Positions 30,818-39,553 of a DNA stretch of 42,093 bases are shown one piece after another. The DNA lies in the IMG/VR virus record IMGVR_UViG_3300010413_000072, positions 1 through 42,093 of that record; one strand, given 5' to 3'. The translations under genes and the position numbers were made by a program. The number at the start of each line of letters is the position of its first letter. Position 1 is the first letter of the stretch. The stretch comes from a virus. Under the pieces are notes generated by a model, which did no database searches, had not been told where the DNA came from, and was given only the letters and a program-made list of their open reading frames with translations.

Positions 30818-30945
30818 TCGTCATTCTCAACGAGTTTTCGCACCCACTGTCCCAATTGCTCAGGCCACCCGAGAAACCGGGCCCTTTTCCCCATAATGCC
30901 TTCGGTTATTCCATATCCAATGGCCCATATTATCAACCACTCCAT
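30814..30945 (-). CDS. 43-residue small protein
   Basis: ATG 30945 follows GGGAGGGGAG and overlaps the VRR-NUC stop as TGATG; its stop overlaps the next ATG as ATGA. Sequence starts [20 protein letters not shown], a short hydrophobic segment, then WPEQLGQWVRKLVENDE. It fills the gap exactly, which supports it as a real gene. Possibly membrane-associated; function unknown. Confidence 0.6.
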   Translation of the reverse strand: MEWLIIWAIGYGITEGIMGKRARFLGWPEQLGQWVRKLVENDE

Positions 30946-31427
30946 CACTCTCCCCTCCCATTAGTAAACCGGGCATCGCCGCCCAGGCTGGTGATCAACT
31001 CGATAAAGGCCAGTTGCGCGGCCTCGTGAGCCGTGCCGGTATAGCGCCAGGCGCCGTGCTTGCACTCCCGGGCCACGAACTGGCCGATAGTGCTGCCGAC
31101 CATCTCGGGCGTAATGGATACCGGCTTGATGCCGATGAGATCGGAGCTCTTGATCTTCTTGTTCATCGCGGTGGATTCGTTGCACAACCCCCAGCGCAGG
31201 AACGACCCGTCCGCCATGTAGCCAGCGCCGACATTGTTACGCCATAGCCGCCCACCCTGGTGCCCGATAGCCAGCCGCTCGGCGTTCTGCACTGCCGCCT
31301 CGCTGCTCGGCGCTTGGCCAGTGCTGAGGGCCGGCCTGCCGCTATCTGCCGCGCCCATCATCTGCCGCAGCTCATGCAGCGCATCCCATCCGACGTGGTG
31401 TTTGATCGCCCATTGTTCGAGTGTCAT
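30945..31427 (-). CDS. VRR-NUC domain nuclease
   Basis: 160 residues. After a helical N-terminus (residues 1-50) the VRR-NUC pattern follows: [27 protein letters not shown] with the catalytic Asp, [13 protein letters not shown] with the E-x-K, and [18 protein letters not shown]. These are the D...E-x-K residues of the PD-(D/E)XK fold. In phages such proteins probably act as structure-specific nucleases in recombination or packaging. Overlaps the polymerase stop as ATGA. Confidence 0.85.
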   Translation of the reverse strand: MTLEQWAIKHHVGWDALHELRQMMGAADSGRPALSTGQAPSSEAAVQNAERLAIGHQGGRLWRNNVGAGYMADGSFLRWGLCNESTAMNKKIKSSDLIGIKPVSITPEMVGSTIGQFVARECKHGAWRYTGTAHEAAQLAFIELITSLGGDARFTNGRGE

Positions 31428-33433
31428 ATCACAAACCTCTTAAGTGGTAGGACCAGCTTTTCCGCCTCGTTGACATACCAGTCGATGTTGAAATCAAATT
31501 GCCCAGCCTTGCGCATATCGTTGCAGATAGTAGTCAGATAGCCTTTGTTGATATCGGTATGTCGATTTTTTGCCGGTACGAACTCTTTGCGTAACCAGGT
31601 ATAACCTTTCTTCTCGACTTTTGTATATTCAGATTTAAGCCTTGCGAATAATTCATTACCATCGGGCATTTGATATACATCAAACTCCACCAGCTCTTTA
31701 CCCTTCATCGGCGGCATGATGGTAGATAGAGGTTTCCCGGTGTTGCTTACGTAGTAACGTGTTATGCGCTGCCGCTGCGCCTCATCTCCCCACATCAATG
31801 TTGTGCTGCGGTTAACCTTCGCCCTCAGCATGAAATCCAGCGGCTGCAGTTGCGCATGCGTTTCGATATAATCGCGGATGTTTTCACCATCCAGCAGCGC
31901 GGCCTCAGCAGCCTTGGCGATAACCCGGCCGCCGTGGTCCTTATGCCACGGTAATTCCTGAGTATTCGGGTTTTGCACCGGAATCTCGTGACAATAGGCG
32001 CCCTTGCGCTTGATCTTCCCGCTCTCAGTCTCCGCCAGATAGTTGTTCACATCACGAATAAACATGCGAGAATACCGGGCTTCCTCCAGGTCCAGTCCTG
32101 TTTCCTTCTGCCAGACTTTGCAGATATTATTCAACAATCCATCGGACTCTCGCGGGCAGTAAACGGTTACGCCGTCGGTATTGGCCTGAATCATTCGCAG
32201 TCCGGGGATAGTTAGTAGTCTCTCGGCCAACATGCAGAGCAATAGTTGCCCGTTAATGGTGATCGCCATTGTGAACTGTGGATCATAGAACGGACTGTAA
32301 GGGTTGTTCGAGTCGCCGAATGCGCCATTCAGTCCCAGCTTCAGCACGGCATTAACACTGCTGCCTTTCGCGTGGTTCACTCGCTCGGTCTTTAGATCGG
32401 CGTAAATCGTGCAGAACATCTTCCCGAGGTGTTCCGGGTGGAATTCGTATTCGATGGCCTCGGAAGGGTAGAAGCTCGTCACGTCAAGGTCGATGATTGA
32501 ATGGGTATCGTTCGCCTCGACCACCGCGCTATCGATGCTGCCATGAATTCCTCCCAGACCAAAATCGAATTGAAAACCACCAACCGTTGCGTTCAGGTTC
32601 TTAAATACCCCTTTCGTCTCGGTAATGGTCTGCGATTCGAGCCAGGTTTTAACCTTGTTGAGATCCGCATTATCAAAGCGAATTGACGGCAAAATGACAT
32701 CGGCCAATCGAATGAACGGTCGCGGGGTCTGTCTGGCCACTCGGCGCCCCGAACTGCGATCATAGCAGCAGCCGGGGGTAGCCTTCTCCAACTCCATAAT
32801 CAGATACTCTTTTCCAATCTTGGTGTCATTGAAGTTGATGAAGTTGCGGTCATACCGCTGCGACAACTCTTCGCGGAACTCTATCGCGGGCAACGAGTGA
32901 TGATAGAATTTGACCGTCTCATCAACATCGTGACCGTTATAGTCGAGCAGGATGTCCATCTCGTCGAACGTGAGGATGCGCCCCGGCTCGAACGGCAGAT
33001 CCTCGATACTCTCCGACCGCATGGCAAACTCCACAGCTTTCAGGCTGGTAGATTTCGCCTTGTTGTCGAAGTGGTGGATTTTGTAGAGGTCGACCTGCTC
33101 GATGAACCTGTCCGACTCCCAGATGATATTAGCGAATCGATCCTGACTGTTGATGATTTCCATCGCTTTCAGGTAGATGCTTTCGAGCGTCACCGCCTCG
33201 CCCATCTGCATGATGTGGTGAATGACCGGATAGTCGAACCCTTCATTGTTGAACCCGACCATCCGGGCACCCGGACATCCGGCCAGCCATCGCAGATACT
33301 GCAGCAACTCGCCGAGTTGATTTCGCCGTGTACTGATTTCATATCGCCAAACATTTCCAGTCCAGCAATGCTTCGCCGTGAACGTGAAGATGTTTGGATA
33401 GGTCTCAATGTCATAGCCGTGATCCTCACGCAT
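31424..33433 (-). CDS. Family B DNA polymerase with 3'-5' exonuclease
   Basis: ATG 33433 is chosen (8-bp overlap with upstream gene, GAGG upstream); 669 residues. Exonuclease: ExoI YDIETYPN at about residue 8, Exo[13 protein letters not shown] near 66, Exo[13 protein letters not shown] near 166. Polymerase: motif [11 protein letters not shown] near 314, motif [14 protein letters not shown] near 360, motif C ANTDGV near 413, where NTD replaces the more usual DTD. No protein-priming TPR region or terminal protein gene is evident, so priming should come from the primase/helicase. It is the replicative polymerase. Confidence 0.9.
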   Translation of the reverse strand: MREDHGYDIETYPNIFTFTAKHCWTGNVWRYEISTRRNQLGELLQYLRWLAGCPGARMVGFNNEGFDYPVIHHIMQMGEAVTLESIYLKAMEIINSQDRFANIIWESDRFIEQVDLYKIHHFDNKAKSTSLKAVEFAMRSESIEDLPFEPGRILTFDEMDILLDYNGHDVDETVKFYHHSLPAIEFREELSQRYDRNFINFNDTKIGKEYLIMELEKATPGCCYDRSSGRRVARQTPRPFIRLADVILPSIRFDNADLNKVKTWLESQTITETKGVFKNLNATVGGFQFDFGLGGIHGSIDSAVVEANDTHSIIDLDVTSFYPSEAIEYEFHPEHLGKMFCTIYADLKTERVNHAKGSSVNAVLKLGLNGAFGDSNNPYSPFYDPQFTMAITINGQLLLCMLAERLLTIPGLRMIQANTDGVTVYCPRESDGLLNNICKVWQKETGLDLEEARYSRMFIRDVNNYLAETESGKIKRKGAYCHEIPVQNPNTQELPWHKDHGGRVIAKAAEAALLDGENIRDYIETHAQLQPLDFMLRAKVNRSTTLMWGDEAQRQRITRYYVSNTGKPLSTIMPPMKGKELVEFDVYQMPDGNELFARLKSEYTKVEKKGYTWLRKEFVPAKNRHTDINKGYLTTICNDMRKAGQFDFNIDWYVNEAEKLVLPLKRFVI

Positions 33434-33665
33434 CACGCAACGCCTCGACAAATATGCGGCTCACCTCTTCGGCGTTAGACCCCCAGGTTACCGGTAGTTC
33501 ATCGCTGATCCCTATTTGCCGTCCGTGTCTCCACACCGCCCGCACCTCCTTCTCGGGGTACGCCGGCACCTTGAGCGCATTGAGCAAACGCCGATTCTCT
33601 GCGGCCAGTAGTTCGATTTCCTGCCGCAGCGCCTCGCATTCTGTCGTGATTGGTGATTCCATCAT
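33426..33665 (-). CDS. Small coiled-coil protein (unknown)
   Basis: 79 residues from ATG 33665 (ATGA overlap with the upstream stop). Residues 9-33 form a heptad helix (CEALRQEIELLAAENRRLLN); then a short domain VRAVWRHGRQIGISDELPV and a helix [14 protein letters not shown]. Lies directly before the polymerase gene, with which it overlaps by 8 bp. No family recognised. Confidence 0.55.
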   Translation of the reverse strand: MMESPITTECEALRQEIELLAAENRRLLNALKVPAYPEKEVRAVWRHGRQIGISDELPVTWGSNAEEVSRIFVEALRDA

Positions 33666-34174
33666 TCACCGCCTTTAGGCCACCCGGCCTCAACAAGATT
33701 GGTGATAACTCCGGTTGCAACGGGTAATTGTCTGGTTTTCTCCGGCTCGGCAGGAAGGTATTTTTCCAGTTCCGGGGCTGCTTTGACCAGTTGAGCGCGA
33801 GTTGTCACACTATTTACCAATCCTTTTAATTGCAATTTCAGATGCTTGATCTTCTCGGCCTGCTCGGCGTATTTTTCTGCGAGTACGTTGAGCTTTTTGA
33901 TCAGCTCCTCCGGGTATTTGTCGCGATTGATTTCAGGACCGTATGCGTGCGCAAAATAGCGGGCGTTGTTGCTATCGAATACCCGATGAATGTGTGACAA
34001 TAAGTATTCGTTGCGAAGCGCCTTGTCGTCGTACACGGCTTTTATTTTCGTAGGCATCTTGGTGATGAGGAATTTTTGCACAAGTTCTAACCCTTGTGCC
34101 TTGTAGTTCTCGGTCGGTACGTCGTCGATAACCGCACGAACAAACGCCTCTTTCATGTACTTAGTCAGTCTCAT
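33662..34174 (-). CDS. Nmad5-type putative nucleotide modification protein
   Basis: 170 residues with AAGGAG before ATG 34174. The opening MRLTKYMKEAFVRAVIDDVP, then KAVYDDKALRNEYL and a helical C-terminal part is the Nmad5 pattern, a family predicted from gene neighbourhoods to act in DNA base modification. The reaction has not been established for the family to my knowledge. Its presence with two DNA methyltransferases points to protected or modified phage DNA. Confidence 0.75.
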   Translation of the reverse strand: MRLTKYMKEAFVRAVIDDVPTENYKAQGLELVQKFLITKMPTKIKAVYDDKALRNEYLLSHIHRVFDSNNARYFAHAYGPEINRDKYPEELIKKLNVLAEKYAEQAEKIKHLKLQLKGLVNSVTTRAQLVKAAPELEKYLPAEPEKTRQLPVATGVITNLVEAGWPKGGE

Positions 34175-34190
34175 CGTCTTGTCTCCTTGG

Positions 34191-34709
34191 TTATCCGAGT
34201 ATCGCGATCAGGTGTCGCGCCTGGCTCTCTGCATCATCTACCGCATTATGATGTGTTCCGGCATGTTGAAACGGGACCTGCGGATTTAACGCCTTGATTG
34301 TTCGATAACAGCGGTCATTCCAGAACGTCCACGGCCGTTCGAGATGCATATTTCGGTATGCAGATGCCAGAATAGTATTGTCAAAAGCGGCACCATTCCC
34401 CCACATTTTCAATGTATCAGCTGGACCTCGGTCACTCAGCCACTGTGCAAACCGGATCAGCGCGGTGGCCAGATGCTCTCCAGATCTTTCGAATTCTGCC
34501 TTGGCCTCCTCTGATTGTTTCATCCACCACAACACTGTTGAAGGGTCAATTACGCCACCTCCACTAACGGAGGATTGCAAATCAACTACAACATAGAACC
34601 GCTCACCGATTCGCTTTTCGTGGATATCGAATTCGACAGCACCGATTGCAATAATAGCTGCGTTCGGACCATTCCCCATCGTTTCCAAATCGAGCATTAC
34701 ATCCAGCAT
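34191..34709 (-). CDS. DEDDh 3'-5' exonuclease (Rv2179c-like/DnaQ fold)
   Basis: ATG 34709 with GGAGG upstream; the 31-codon extension in the longer frame is in the previous gene. 172 residues. ExoI DLETMG at residues 7-12, ExoII around GNGAAFDNTILASAY, ExoIII HHNAVDDAESQARHL giving the H...D pair. This is the 3'-5' exoribonuclease Rv2179c-like family. Substrate (RNA or DNA) is uncertain. It is placed between ssDNA-binding and modification genes. Confidence 0.85.
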   Translation of the reverse strand: MLDVMLDLETMGNGPNAAIIAIGAVEFDIHEKRIGERFYVVVDLQSSVSGGGVIDPSTVLWWMKQSEEAKAEFERSGEHLATALIRFAQWLSDRGPADTLKMWGNGAAFDNTILASAYRNMHLERPWTFWNDRCYRTIKALNPQVPFQHAGTHHNAVDDAESQARHLIAILG

Positions 34710-34756
34710 CGTCTCATCCTCCAGATAAAGAGCCGCCCCGGAGGGCGGCGGTAGTA

Positions 34757-35533
34757 TCAACCCTGCATCATGCCGTGCTGGATCAGCAGCTCGTCGGTCC
34801 ATCCTGCGGCGATCATAGCCTCATAGGTGACGCCGTTGGCCTTGGGGGTCATGACGTGCTGAGGCGCCGCAGCGTTCGGCGGTACCGGCGCGCCGGCATT
34901 GGCCACAAAGCCGTGATGCGGCTGGACGGGTGCCGGTGCCGGAGCGCTCGCGGGAGCAGGTGCCGGCGCACCGGCCGTCGCAGACGTCCCAGCGAACGCC
35001 GCGCCGACCTGGCTGGCCGACATGCCGCCGCCGACATCCAGCTTGGGCGCCGTGGCGTCGATGATCTGGATGCCGTCCAGACCGTAGGCCAGGCCCCTGC
35101 TCTTGTTGTTGAATGCGTAGCAATGCACCAGCAGTTTGACGACGGCGCCCGGGTAGATCATCCGGCCGAATTGCATAGCCTGCAGCTCCTGCCCCGCCGC
35201 ATCGTAAACCGGCGGAATGCCGAGGCGGGTCTTCGCCGAGATGGCGACACGCCCGGCCATCAGCGGGACACTGTCGCCCAGCTTGCTCACGTCGATCGGC
35301 ATGATCGGCCAGTTACCCCCGGCCGGAAATTGCCCCTTAAACTCCGAGGCGGCCAGCGTGCTGTTGGCTAACTGTTCCAATTCAGCCTTTTCCGGTGCCG
35401 TCTCGGGGATCGCGATCTTGAGGTTGTGCGATACCGCGCCCGTCTTTTCGTCGGTGTCGGGCTGCGTGATGCCGTCCCACAGAATGATTCCCGGACAGGT
35501 GATCACGTTCTTGCCTTCGTTGATAATGCTCAT
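34757..35533 (-). CDS. ssDNA-binding protein (DUF2815)
   Basis: 258 residues. Residues 1-165 match DUF2815, an OB-fold ssDNA-binding-like family: KNVITCPGIILWDGITQPD, NWPIMPIDVSKLGD, MIYPGAVVKLLVHCYAFNN, GLAYGLDGIQIID. The rest is a flexible Ala/Pro-rich linker (about 185-215) and a C-terminal helical patch ending ELLIQHGMMQG. It would coat template strands during replication and recombination. Promoter/operator copy E lies in the gene before it, so it may be made separately. Confidence 0.85.
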   Translation of the reverse strand: MSIINEGKNVITCPGIILWDGITQPDTDEKTGAVSHNLKIAIPETAPEKAELEQLANSTLAASEFKGQFPAGGNWPIMPIDVSKLGDSVPLMAGRVAISAKTRLGIPPVYDAAGQELQAMQFGRMIYPGAVVKLLVHCYAFNNKSRGLAYGLDGIQIIDATAPKLDVGGGMSASQVGAAFAGTSATAGAPAPAPASAPAPAPVQPHHGFVANAGAPVPPNAAAPQHVMTPKANGVTYEAMIAAGWTDELLIQHGMMQG

Positions 35534-36696
35534 CAGTTCATCCTCTTGCTAAACACCGCAGCTGCGATGGTTTTGGTAGATTCGACCAGCTTTAATGCGC
35601 CGGTCGGAGTTTCACTGTAGCCGCTAATGACCGCCGGGTCAATACCGAGCTTTTCAGCCTGGGCGGGTGTTATCGGTTCGGGTGGCTTGCGCAGATCGAT
35701 CCCTAGCATATCGCCCAGCGTCAGCACCTCGGCAGTTGGCACGGCCCAGCGGGTCCGCGTCTGCCCCGGCTCGACGGCCCATCCGGGCACCGAGCCGCCG
35801 TCACGGATGGTCGCCTCGGCCTGCGCCTCCAGACCGGTCTTTCGGGCTTTCAGTGTATCAATAGCCTGATTCACCAGCCGCAGTTCCAACCCGAGTTCCG
35901 CCGAGTCGCGTGGCGTGCTGTATGGCTGCCCGCTGTATGCGATGGCCGCGAAGCTGTCCACCGTGTGCCCCCAGCACGGCACCCTGGCCGAACAATTGCG
36001 GCAATGCGGGCCGGTGTTGCATGTCGGGTTATCGCTCATCGCCTCGGCCTCGAACGCCTCGGCAATGTTGAAGTAGGGCCGCAGGTCGACCGCTGCGATC
36101 TCCCAGGTGCGAATCGTGCCGAGTCGGTGGGGCGCGCGCGGCTGGACGATGTGGATCTGCACGCGGATATACTGCGCATCGAATCCGTCGATACCCAGTT
36201 CATCCAAGATGCCGGCGATGTACTCGATGCTTTGCCAGTTCTCGAACGCCTCGACGATGAGGTGGCCGTACTTGTAATCCCACAGATGCAACACCCCGGC
36301 CGCCTTGTCGAACAGCCAGCAGTCCGGCGTTCCCCAGCAATCGGGATGGATGCGAGCGATACTCACCCGCTCCTCGATGCGCGGCACGAAACACCCGGTT
36401 GACTGCATGATCGACCGCACATGGTCGGCGTACATCCGGGCGCCGTCATAGCTCTCCTGATCCCAGATGACGCCATTGCTGGCCCGTTCGCCGATCACCA
36501 CATCCGCTGGCATACAACTGGGGCCACGGGTGTAATCCTCAATCATCCTGGCCCCGAGCTCATGTGACGCCTCGCCGATGAGTGCGTCCTCTTCATCACC
36601 AACCCATGGGTGTTGCACCTCCATCATTCGGCTGGCCGGACATTGGTGCCGCCTGGCAGCCGATGAGGGCGGCAGGACTGAGTGCGCCCCGCTCAT
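35533..36696 (-). CDS. DUF2800 RecB/Cas4-like nuclease
   Basis: ATG 36696 overlaps the upstream stop as ATGA. 387 residues. It has the DUF2800 layout: HSVLPPSSAARRHQCPAS start, GEASHELGARMIED, the PD-(D/E)XK core GTPDCWLFD...LHLWDYKYGHLIVE (Asp and the D-Y-K), a QIHIVQPRAP strand, and a C-terminal Cys group CNTGPHCRNCSARVPCWGH that may hold an iron-sulphur cluster as in Cas4/AddB. Expected to be a 5'-3' or ssDNA exonuclease working with the ssDNA-binding protein in recombination. Confidence 0.83.
   Translation of the reverse strand: MSGAHSVLPPSSAARRHQCPASRMMEVQHPWVGDEEDALIGEASHELGARMIEDYTRGPSCMPADVVIGERASNGVIWDQESYDGARMYADHVRSIMQSTGCFVPRIEERVSIARIHPDCWGTPDCWLFDKAAGVLHLWDYKYGHLIVEAFENWQSIEYIAGILDELGIDGFDAQYIRVQIHIVQPRAPHRLGTIRTWEIAAVDLRPYFNIAEAFEAEAMSDNPTCNTGPHCRNCSARVPCWGHTVDSFAAIAYSGQPYSTPRDSAELGLELRLVNQAIDTLKARKTGLEAQAEATIRDGGSVPGWAVEPGQTRTRWAVPTAEVLTLGDMLGIDLRKPPEPITPAQAEKLGIDPAVISGYSETPTGALKLVESTKTIAAAVFSKRMN
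35614..35644 (-). promoter_or_regulatory. Operator/promoter module, copy E (inside DUF2800 gene)
   Basis: Palindrome TAATGACCGCCGGGTCAATA (35625-35644). Minus strand: TTGACC (35642-35637), 17 bp, TACAGT (35619-35614). The -10 is identical to that of copy D. It lies about 80 bp inside the end of the nuclease gene and upstream of the ssDNA-binding gene at 35533. Confidence 0.6.
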
Positions 36697-37544
36697 TTCG
36701 GTGCTACCAGATCGGCCCACACCTGCGGGATGAGGTCCGGCCGGCCGCCGAGCAGCTGGAGATTGGCCACACCATGCGGCTGGAGTGCGTTGTTTACCTG
36801 CTCGATGGTCAGCTCCTTGGCCTGCACCTTCATCGTCACGGCCTTAAGGAATGCCGGGAACGTGTCGGGGGTCGGTTCGGGCTCGGTGGTCACGGGCGGG
36901 GGCGGTGGGGGCGGAGGCGCAGTAGCCGCATCCGGTTCAGGCGTCAGCACCGGCGCGGTATCGTCGCTAACACCATCGCCCGCCGGTTCAGGCGTCCGCA
37001 CCGGCGCGGCCATCAGTTGTTTCAGTTCCTCGACGACACGGTTATAGTCCTCATCGTCGACGCCCCGCTTCTTGCGCCACGTGCCATCCTGCAGCTTGGC
37101 CTTGCTACCCGCGTGAATGCGCGCGTCCCAGGGTAGGCCGTTGGCATCCAACTCAGGGCCGATGGTGGTGGTGGTCCCTTCCTCCTCGGTTGTGGGTGCA
37201 TCGCCGGTTGCTGCAGGTGGCGGAGGCGGGGGGTTGCTTGTAGTTACACAGCCCTCCCCCGTGGCGCACTTTCCATCGGGGGTACAAGCTGGGCAACTCC
37301 CATCATCTTCGATCTCAGATATACTTTGCTCGGTGGTAATATGCGGCGGTGCCATTTGTCCTGTATCGCCGCAGCGTACTGGCCAACCCGGTGCCCGAGG
37401 GCCATCTTCTGCGCCGGGTCCATCGTCACTCGCCGCAGGCAGTTCCATATTGGGGATCTTGCCCGCCAGGGTGAGCAGCATAGTGGCCCCAGCAACGAGC
37501 GCTTTCTCGTCATCGCTGGGGATCGTCAAACTGATATGACTCAT
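36693..37544 (-). CDS. Proline-rich phage protein with conserved core (unknown)
   Basis: ATG 37544 with AAGGAG upstream; 283 residues, so the 70-codon longer frame is rejected. A first part (SLTIPSDDEKALVAGATMLL) is followed by a low-complexity Pro/Thr/Glu linker with runs of six and eight prolines. The middle LDANGLPWDARIHAGSKAKL then DGTWRKKRGVDDE is a motif shared by uncharacterised proteins near phage SSB and nuclease genes. The C-terminus is a small helical domain (VMQAKELTIEQVNNALQ-like). First gene of the leftward replication operon, behind operator copy D. Confidence 0.65.
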   Translation of the reverse strand: MSHISLTIPSDDEKALVAGATMLLTLAGKIPNMELPAASDDGPGAEDGPRAPGWPVRCGDTGQMAPPHITTEQSISEIEDDGSCPACTPDGKCATGEGCVTTSNPPPPPPAATGDAPTTEEEGTTTTIGPELDANGLPWDARIHAGSKAKLQDGTWRKKRGVDDEDYNRVVEELKQLMAAPVRTPEPAGDGVSDDTAPVLTPEPDAATAPPPPPPPPVTTEPEPTPDTFPAFLKAVTMKVQAKELTIEQVNNALQPHGVANLQLLGGRPDLIPQVWADLVAPK

Positions 37545-37578
37545 CGGTATTTCTCCTTTTCGGTTGTTGACGGGAGTA

Positions 37579-37609
37579 ACTGTAGCTGCTATTGTCCACC
37601 TAGTCAATA
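37579..37609 (-). promoter_or_regulatory. Operator/promoter module, copy D
   Basis: Palindrome TATTGTCCACCTAGTCAATA (37590-37609) in the 81-bp gap between divergent units. Minus strand: TTGACT (37607-37602), 17 bp, TACAGT (37584-37579), start expected near 37572, ribosome binding site AAGGAG and ATG 37544. It should control the replication operon and could also affect the rightward helicase unit. Confidence 0.8.
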
Positions 37610-37625
37610 GCAAATTAACGAGAGG

Positions 37626-37841
37626 ATGAAGAGGATGAAACGCACCCTCGAACAGTGGCAAGGCTGCAAACCGGCCACCATGATGGAAGGCATGAGCAAG
37701 CGCGGCGTGATACGGACGCTTGAAGAGGCGAAGGCGGATATCCTGGAGCTGCACGCGGAGATGGCGCGGTTGCGTGCAGAGGTGGAGCGACTGCGTGATG
37801 ACCTAGCATTGGAGAGAAATATCCGGCGGGGATTTATATGA
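37626..37841 (+). CDS. Small coiled-coil protein
   Basis: 71 residues from ATG 37626 (ATG 37635 is equally placed relative to GAGAGG and AAGAGG). Residues 31-66 make a strong coiled coil (TLEEAKADILELHAEMARLR then AEVERLRDDLALERN). Overlaps the helicase start as ATGA, so it may be its partner or a dosage-linked accessory. No family recognised. Confidence 0.6.
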   Translation: MKRMKRTLEQWQGCKPATMMEGMSKRGVIRTLEEAKADILELHAEMARLRAEVERLRDDLALERNIRRGFI

Positions 37842-39553
37842 TCAAATACCGCCCTTACCAAGCCCAAATAATCGATCGCATTAAAGCCGCATGGGCTGCC
37901 GCGCGTCGCGTGGTGCTGGCCGTTCAAGCGACCCGTACCGGTAAGACAGTCGTATTTTGCGGCGTGATGGCTGACGAGCCGGGCGCCTCGGTGGCTATCG
38001 CCCATCGGCAGGAGTTGATTAGTCAGATGTCGCTCGCCCTCGCCAAGAATGGCGTGATGCATCGCATCATCGCGCAGGAGGCGGATATCCGACGGATCAT
38101 CCATCTGCATGTGCGCGAAGTCGGCGCATCGTTCTATGACCCCCGCGCCAAGGCCGCCGTCGCCGGGGTTAAGTCGCTCATCAGTAAGGCGAGGCGAGAT
38201 AAAGCCCTAGTCGCCTGGGCGCAGTCCGTCCGGCTATGGGTCGTCGATGAGGGCCATCATTGCCTCGAGAAAAACGAATGGGGCAAGGCGGTGCAAATGT
38301 TCCCGAATGCCCGCGGTCTGCTCGTAACTGCCACCCCCGACCGGGCCGATGGCAAGGGCCTCGGGCGGCATGCCGACGGCCTGGCCGATGAGATGGTAGT
38401 CGGCCTGCAGATGCGCGAGGCGATCAATGAGGGATGGTTGTTGGACTATCGTATCTTCGCGCCGCCTGGGGATTTTCACCGACCCGATGCGCCCGAAGAT
38501 ATCGGCTCGACGGGTGACTATAAGCCCGCAGCGGTCAAGAAGGCGATCCGCCAGTCGCACATCATCGGCGATATCGTCACGCACTATCAGCGGATCGCCC
38601 CCGGCAAAAAAGCTATCGCCTATCTATCCGATGTAGAGACCGCCACCGATGTGGCCGAGCAATTCCGCGCCTCGGGCATCCCGGCGGCGGTAGTGAGCGC
38701 CGAAACCCCGGACACCGAACGGGCCCGCATCATGCGCCAATTCGCCACCGGCGAGCTGCTGGTTCTCACCAATGTGGACCTGTTTGGCGAAGGGGTCGAC
38801 CTGCCTGATATGGAGGTCGTCATCATGGGCCGCCCGACGGAGAGTTTCAGCCTGTATTGCCAGCAGTTCAACCGGGCCTCGACCGTGGCCTGGGGCGGTC
38901 CGCCTCCTGAGACTGCCGAGGCCCGCCGTGCGGTCATCGCGGCGAGCAGCAAGCCCCACGCCATCATCATCGACCATGTGGGCAATGTGGTACGCCACGG
39001 GCTGCCCGATGCTCGAACCGAGTGGACCCTCGACGCCAAACAGAAACAGAGTCGTGGCGCTCCGACCGATGTAGTGCCGATCCGCTCCTGCCTAAACGTC
39101 GAGTGTATGCAGATCTATGAGCGGTTCTATCCGGCCTGCCCCTATTGCGGCCATAAGCCAGAGCCGGCCAGCCGCACCGCGCCCGAGTTTGTCGACGGCG
39201 ATCTGGCCGAGTTGGACCCGGCCGTCCTGGCGGCGATGCGCGGAGAGGTCGAAAAGGTGGACATGCTGCCGGCGGACTACCGCAGCAAACTGCAGGGGCA
39301 GCGCATCCCGGCTGCTGGGGTGAATGCTAACGTGCGACGTCACATCGAGCGGCAGGAAGCCCAGGAGACGCTACGCGAGGTGATGGCATGGTGGGCCGGG
39401 CACCATAAGGCCGCCGGGCGGTCAGACGCCGAGAGTTATCGCCGGTTCTACCACCAGTTCGGCATCGACGCCCTGAGTGCGCAGGCCCTGAACGCCAAAG
39501 AGGCGGCGGACCTGGCGGCGCGGGTGCTGGTGGCTATTCAGGCGATGGGTTGA
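37838..39553 (+). CDS. DEAH-like superfamily 2 helicase with zinc ribbon
   Basis: 571 residues. Q-motif-like RPYQAQIID at the start, Walker A QATRTGKT (residues 30-37), DEGHH as Walker B, TATPDR as motif III, then a second RecA domain with IAYLSDVETA, TNVDLFGEGVDLPDMEVVI and QQFNRAS. A zinc ribbon CLNVEC...CPYCGHK lies near residues 417-440, before a helical C-terminal end. Phage homologues normally have GR(A)xR in motif VI; here it reads NRASTV, so the arginine finger may be shifted or lost. Probable DNA branch-migration or remodelling role. One of only two rightward units. Confidence 0.87.
   Translation: MIKYRPYQAQIIDRIKAAWAAARRVVLAVQATRTGKTVVFCGVMADEPGASVAIAHRQELISQMSLALAKNGVMHRIIAQEADIRRIIHLHVREVGASFYDPRAKAAVAGVKSLISKARRDKALVAWAQSVRLWVVDEGHHCLEKNEWGKAVQMFPNARGLLVTATPDRADGKGLGRHADGLADEMVVGLQMREAINEGWLLDYRIFAPPGDFHRPDAPEDIGSTGDYKPAAVKKAIRQSHIIGDIVTHYQRIAPGKKAIAYLSDVETATDVAEQFRASGIPAAVVSAETPDTERARIMRQFATGELLVLTNVDLFGEGVDLPDMEVVIMGRPTESFSLYCQQFNRASTVAWGGPPPETAEARRAVIAASSKPHAIIIDHVGNVVRHGLPDARTEWTLDAKQKQSRGAPTDVVPIRSCLNVECMQIYERFYPACPYCGHKPEPASRTAPEFVDGDLAELDPAVLAAMRGEVEKVDMLPADYRSKLQGQRIPAAGVNANVRRHIERQEAQETLREVMAWWAGHHKAAGRSDAESYRRFYHQFGIDALSAQALNAKEAADLAARVLVAIQAMG

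Noticed and set aside
35614-35644. Dismissing operator copy E as chance because it lies inside a gene
   Set aside because: I first set it aside, then kept it: besides the palindrome it has the same TACAGT -10 at the same 17-bp distance as copy D and precedes the ssDNA-binding gene.
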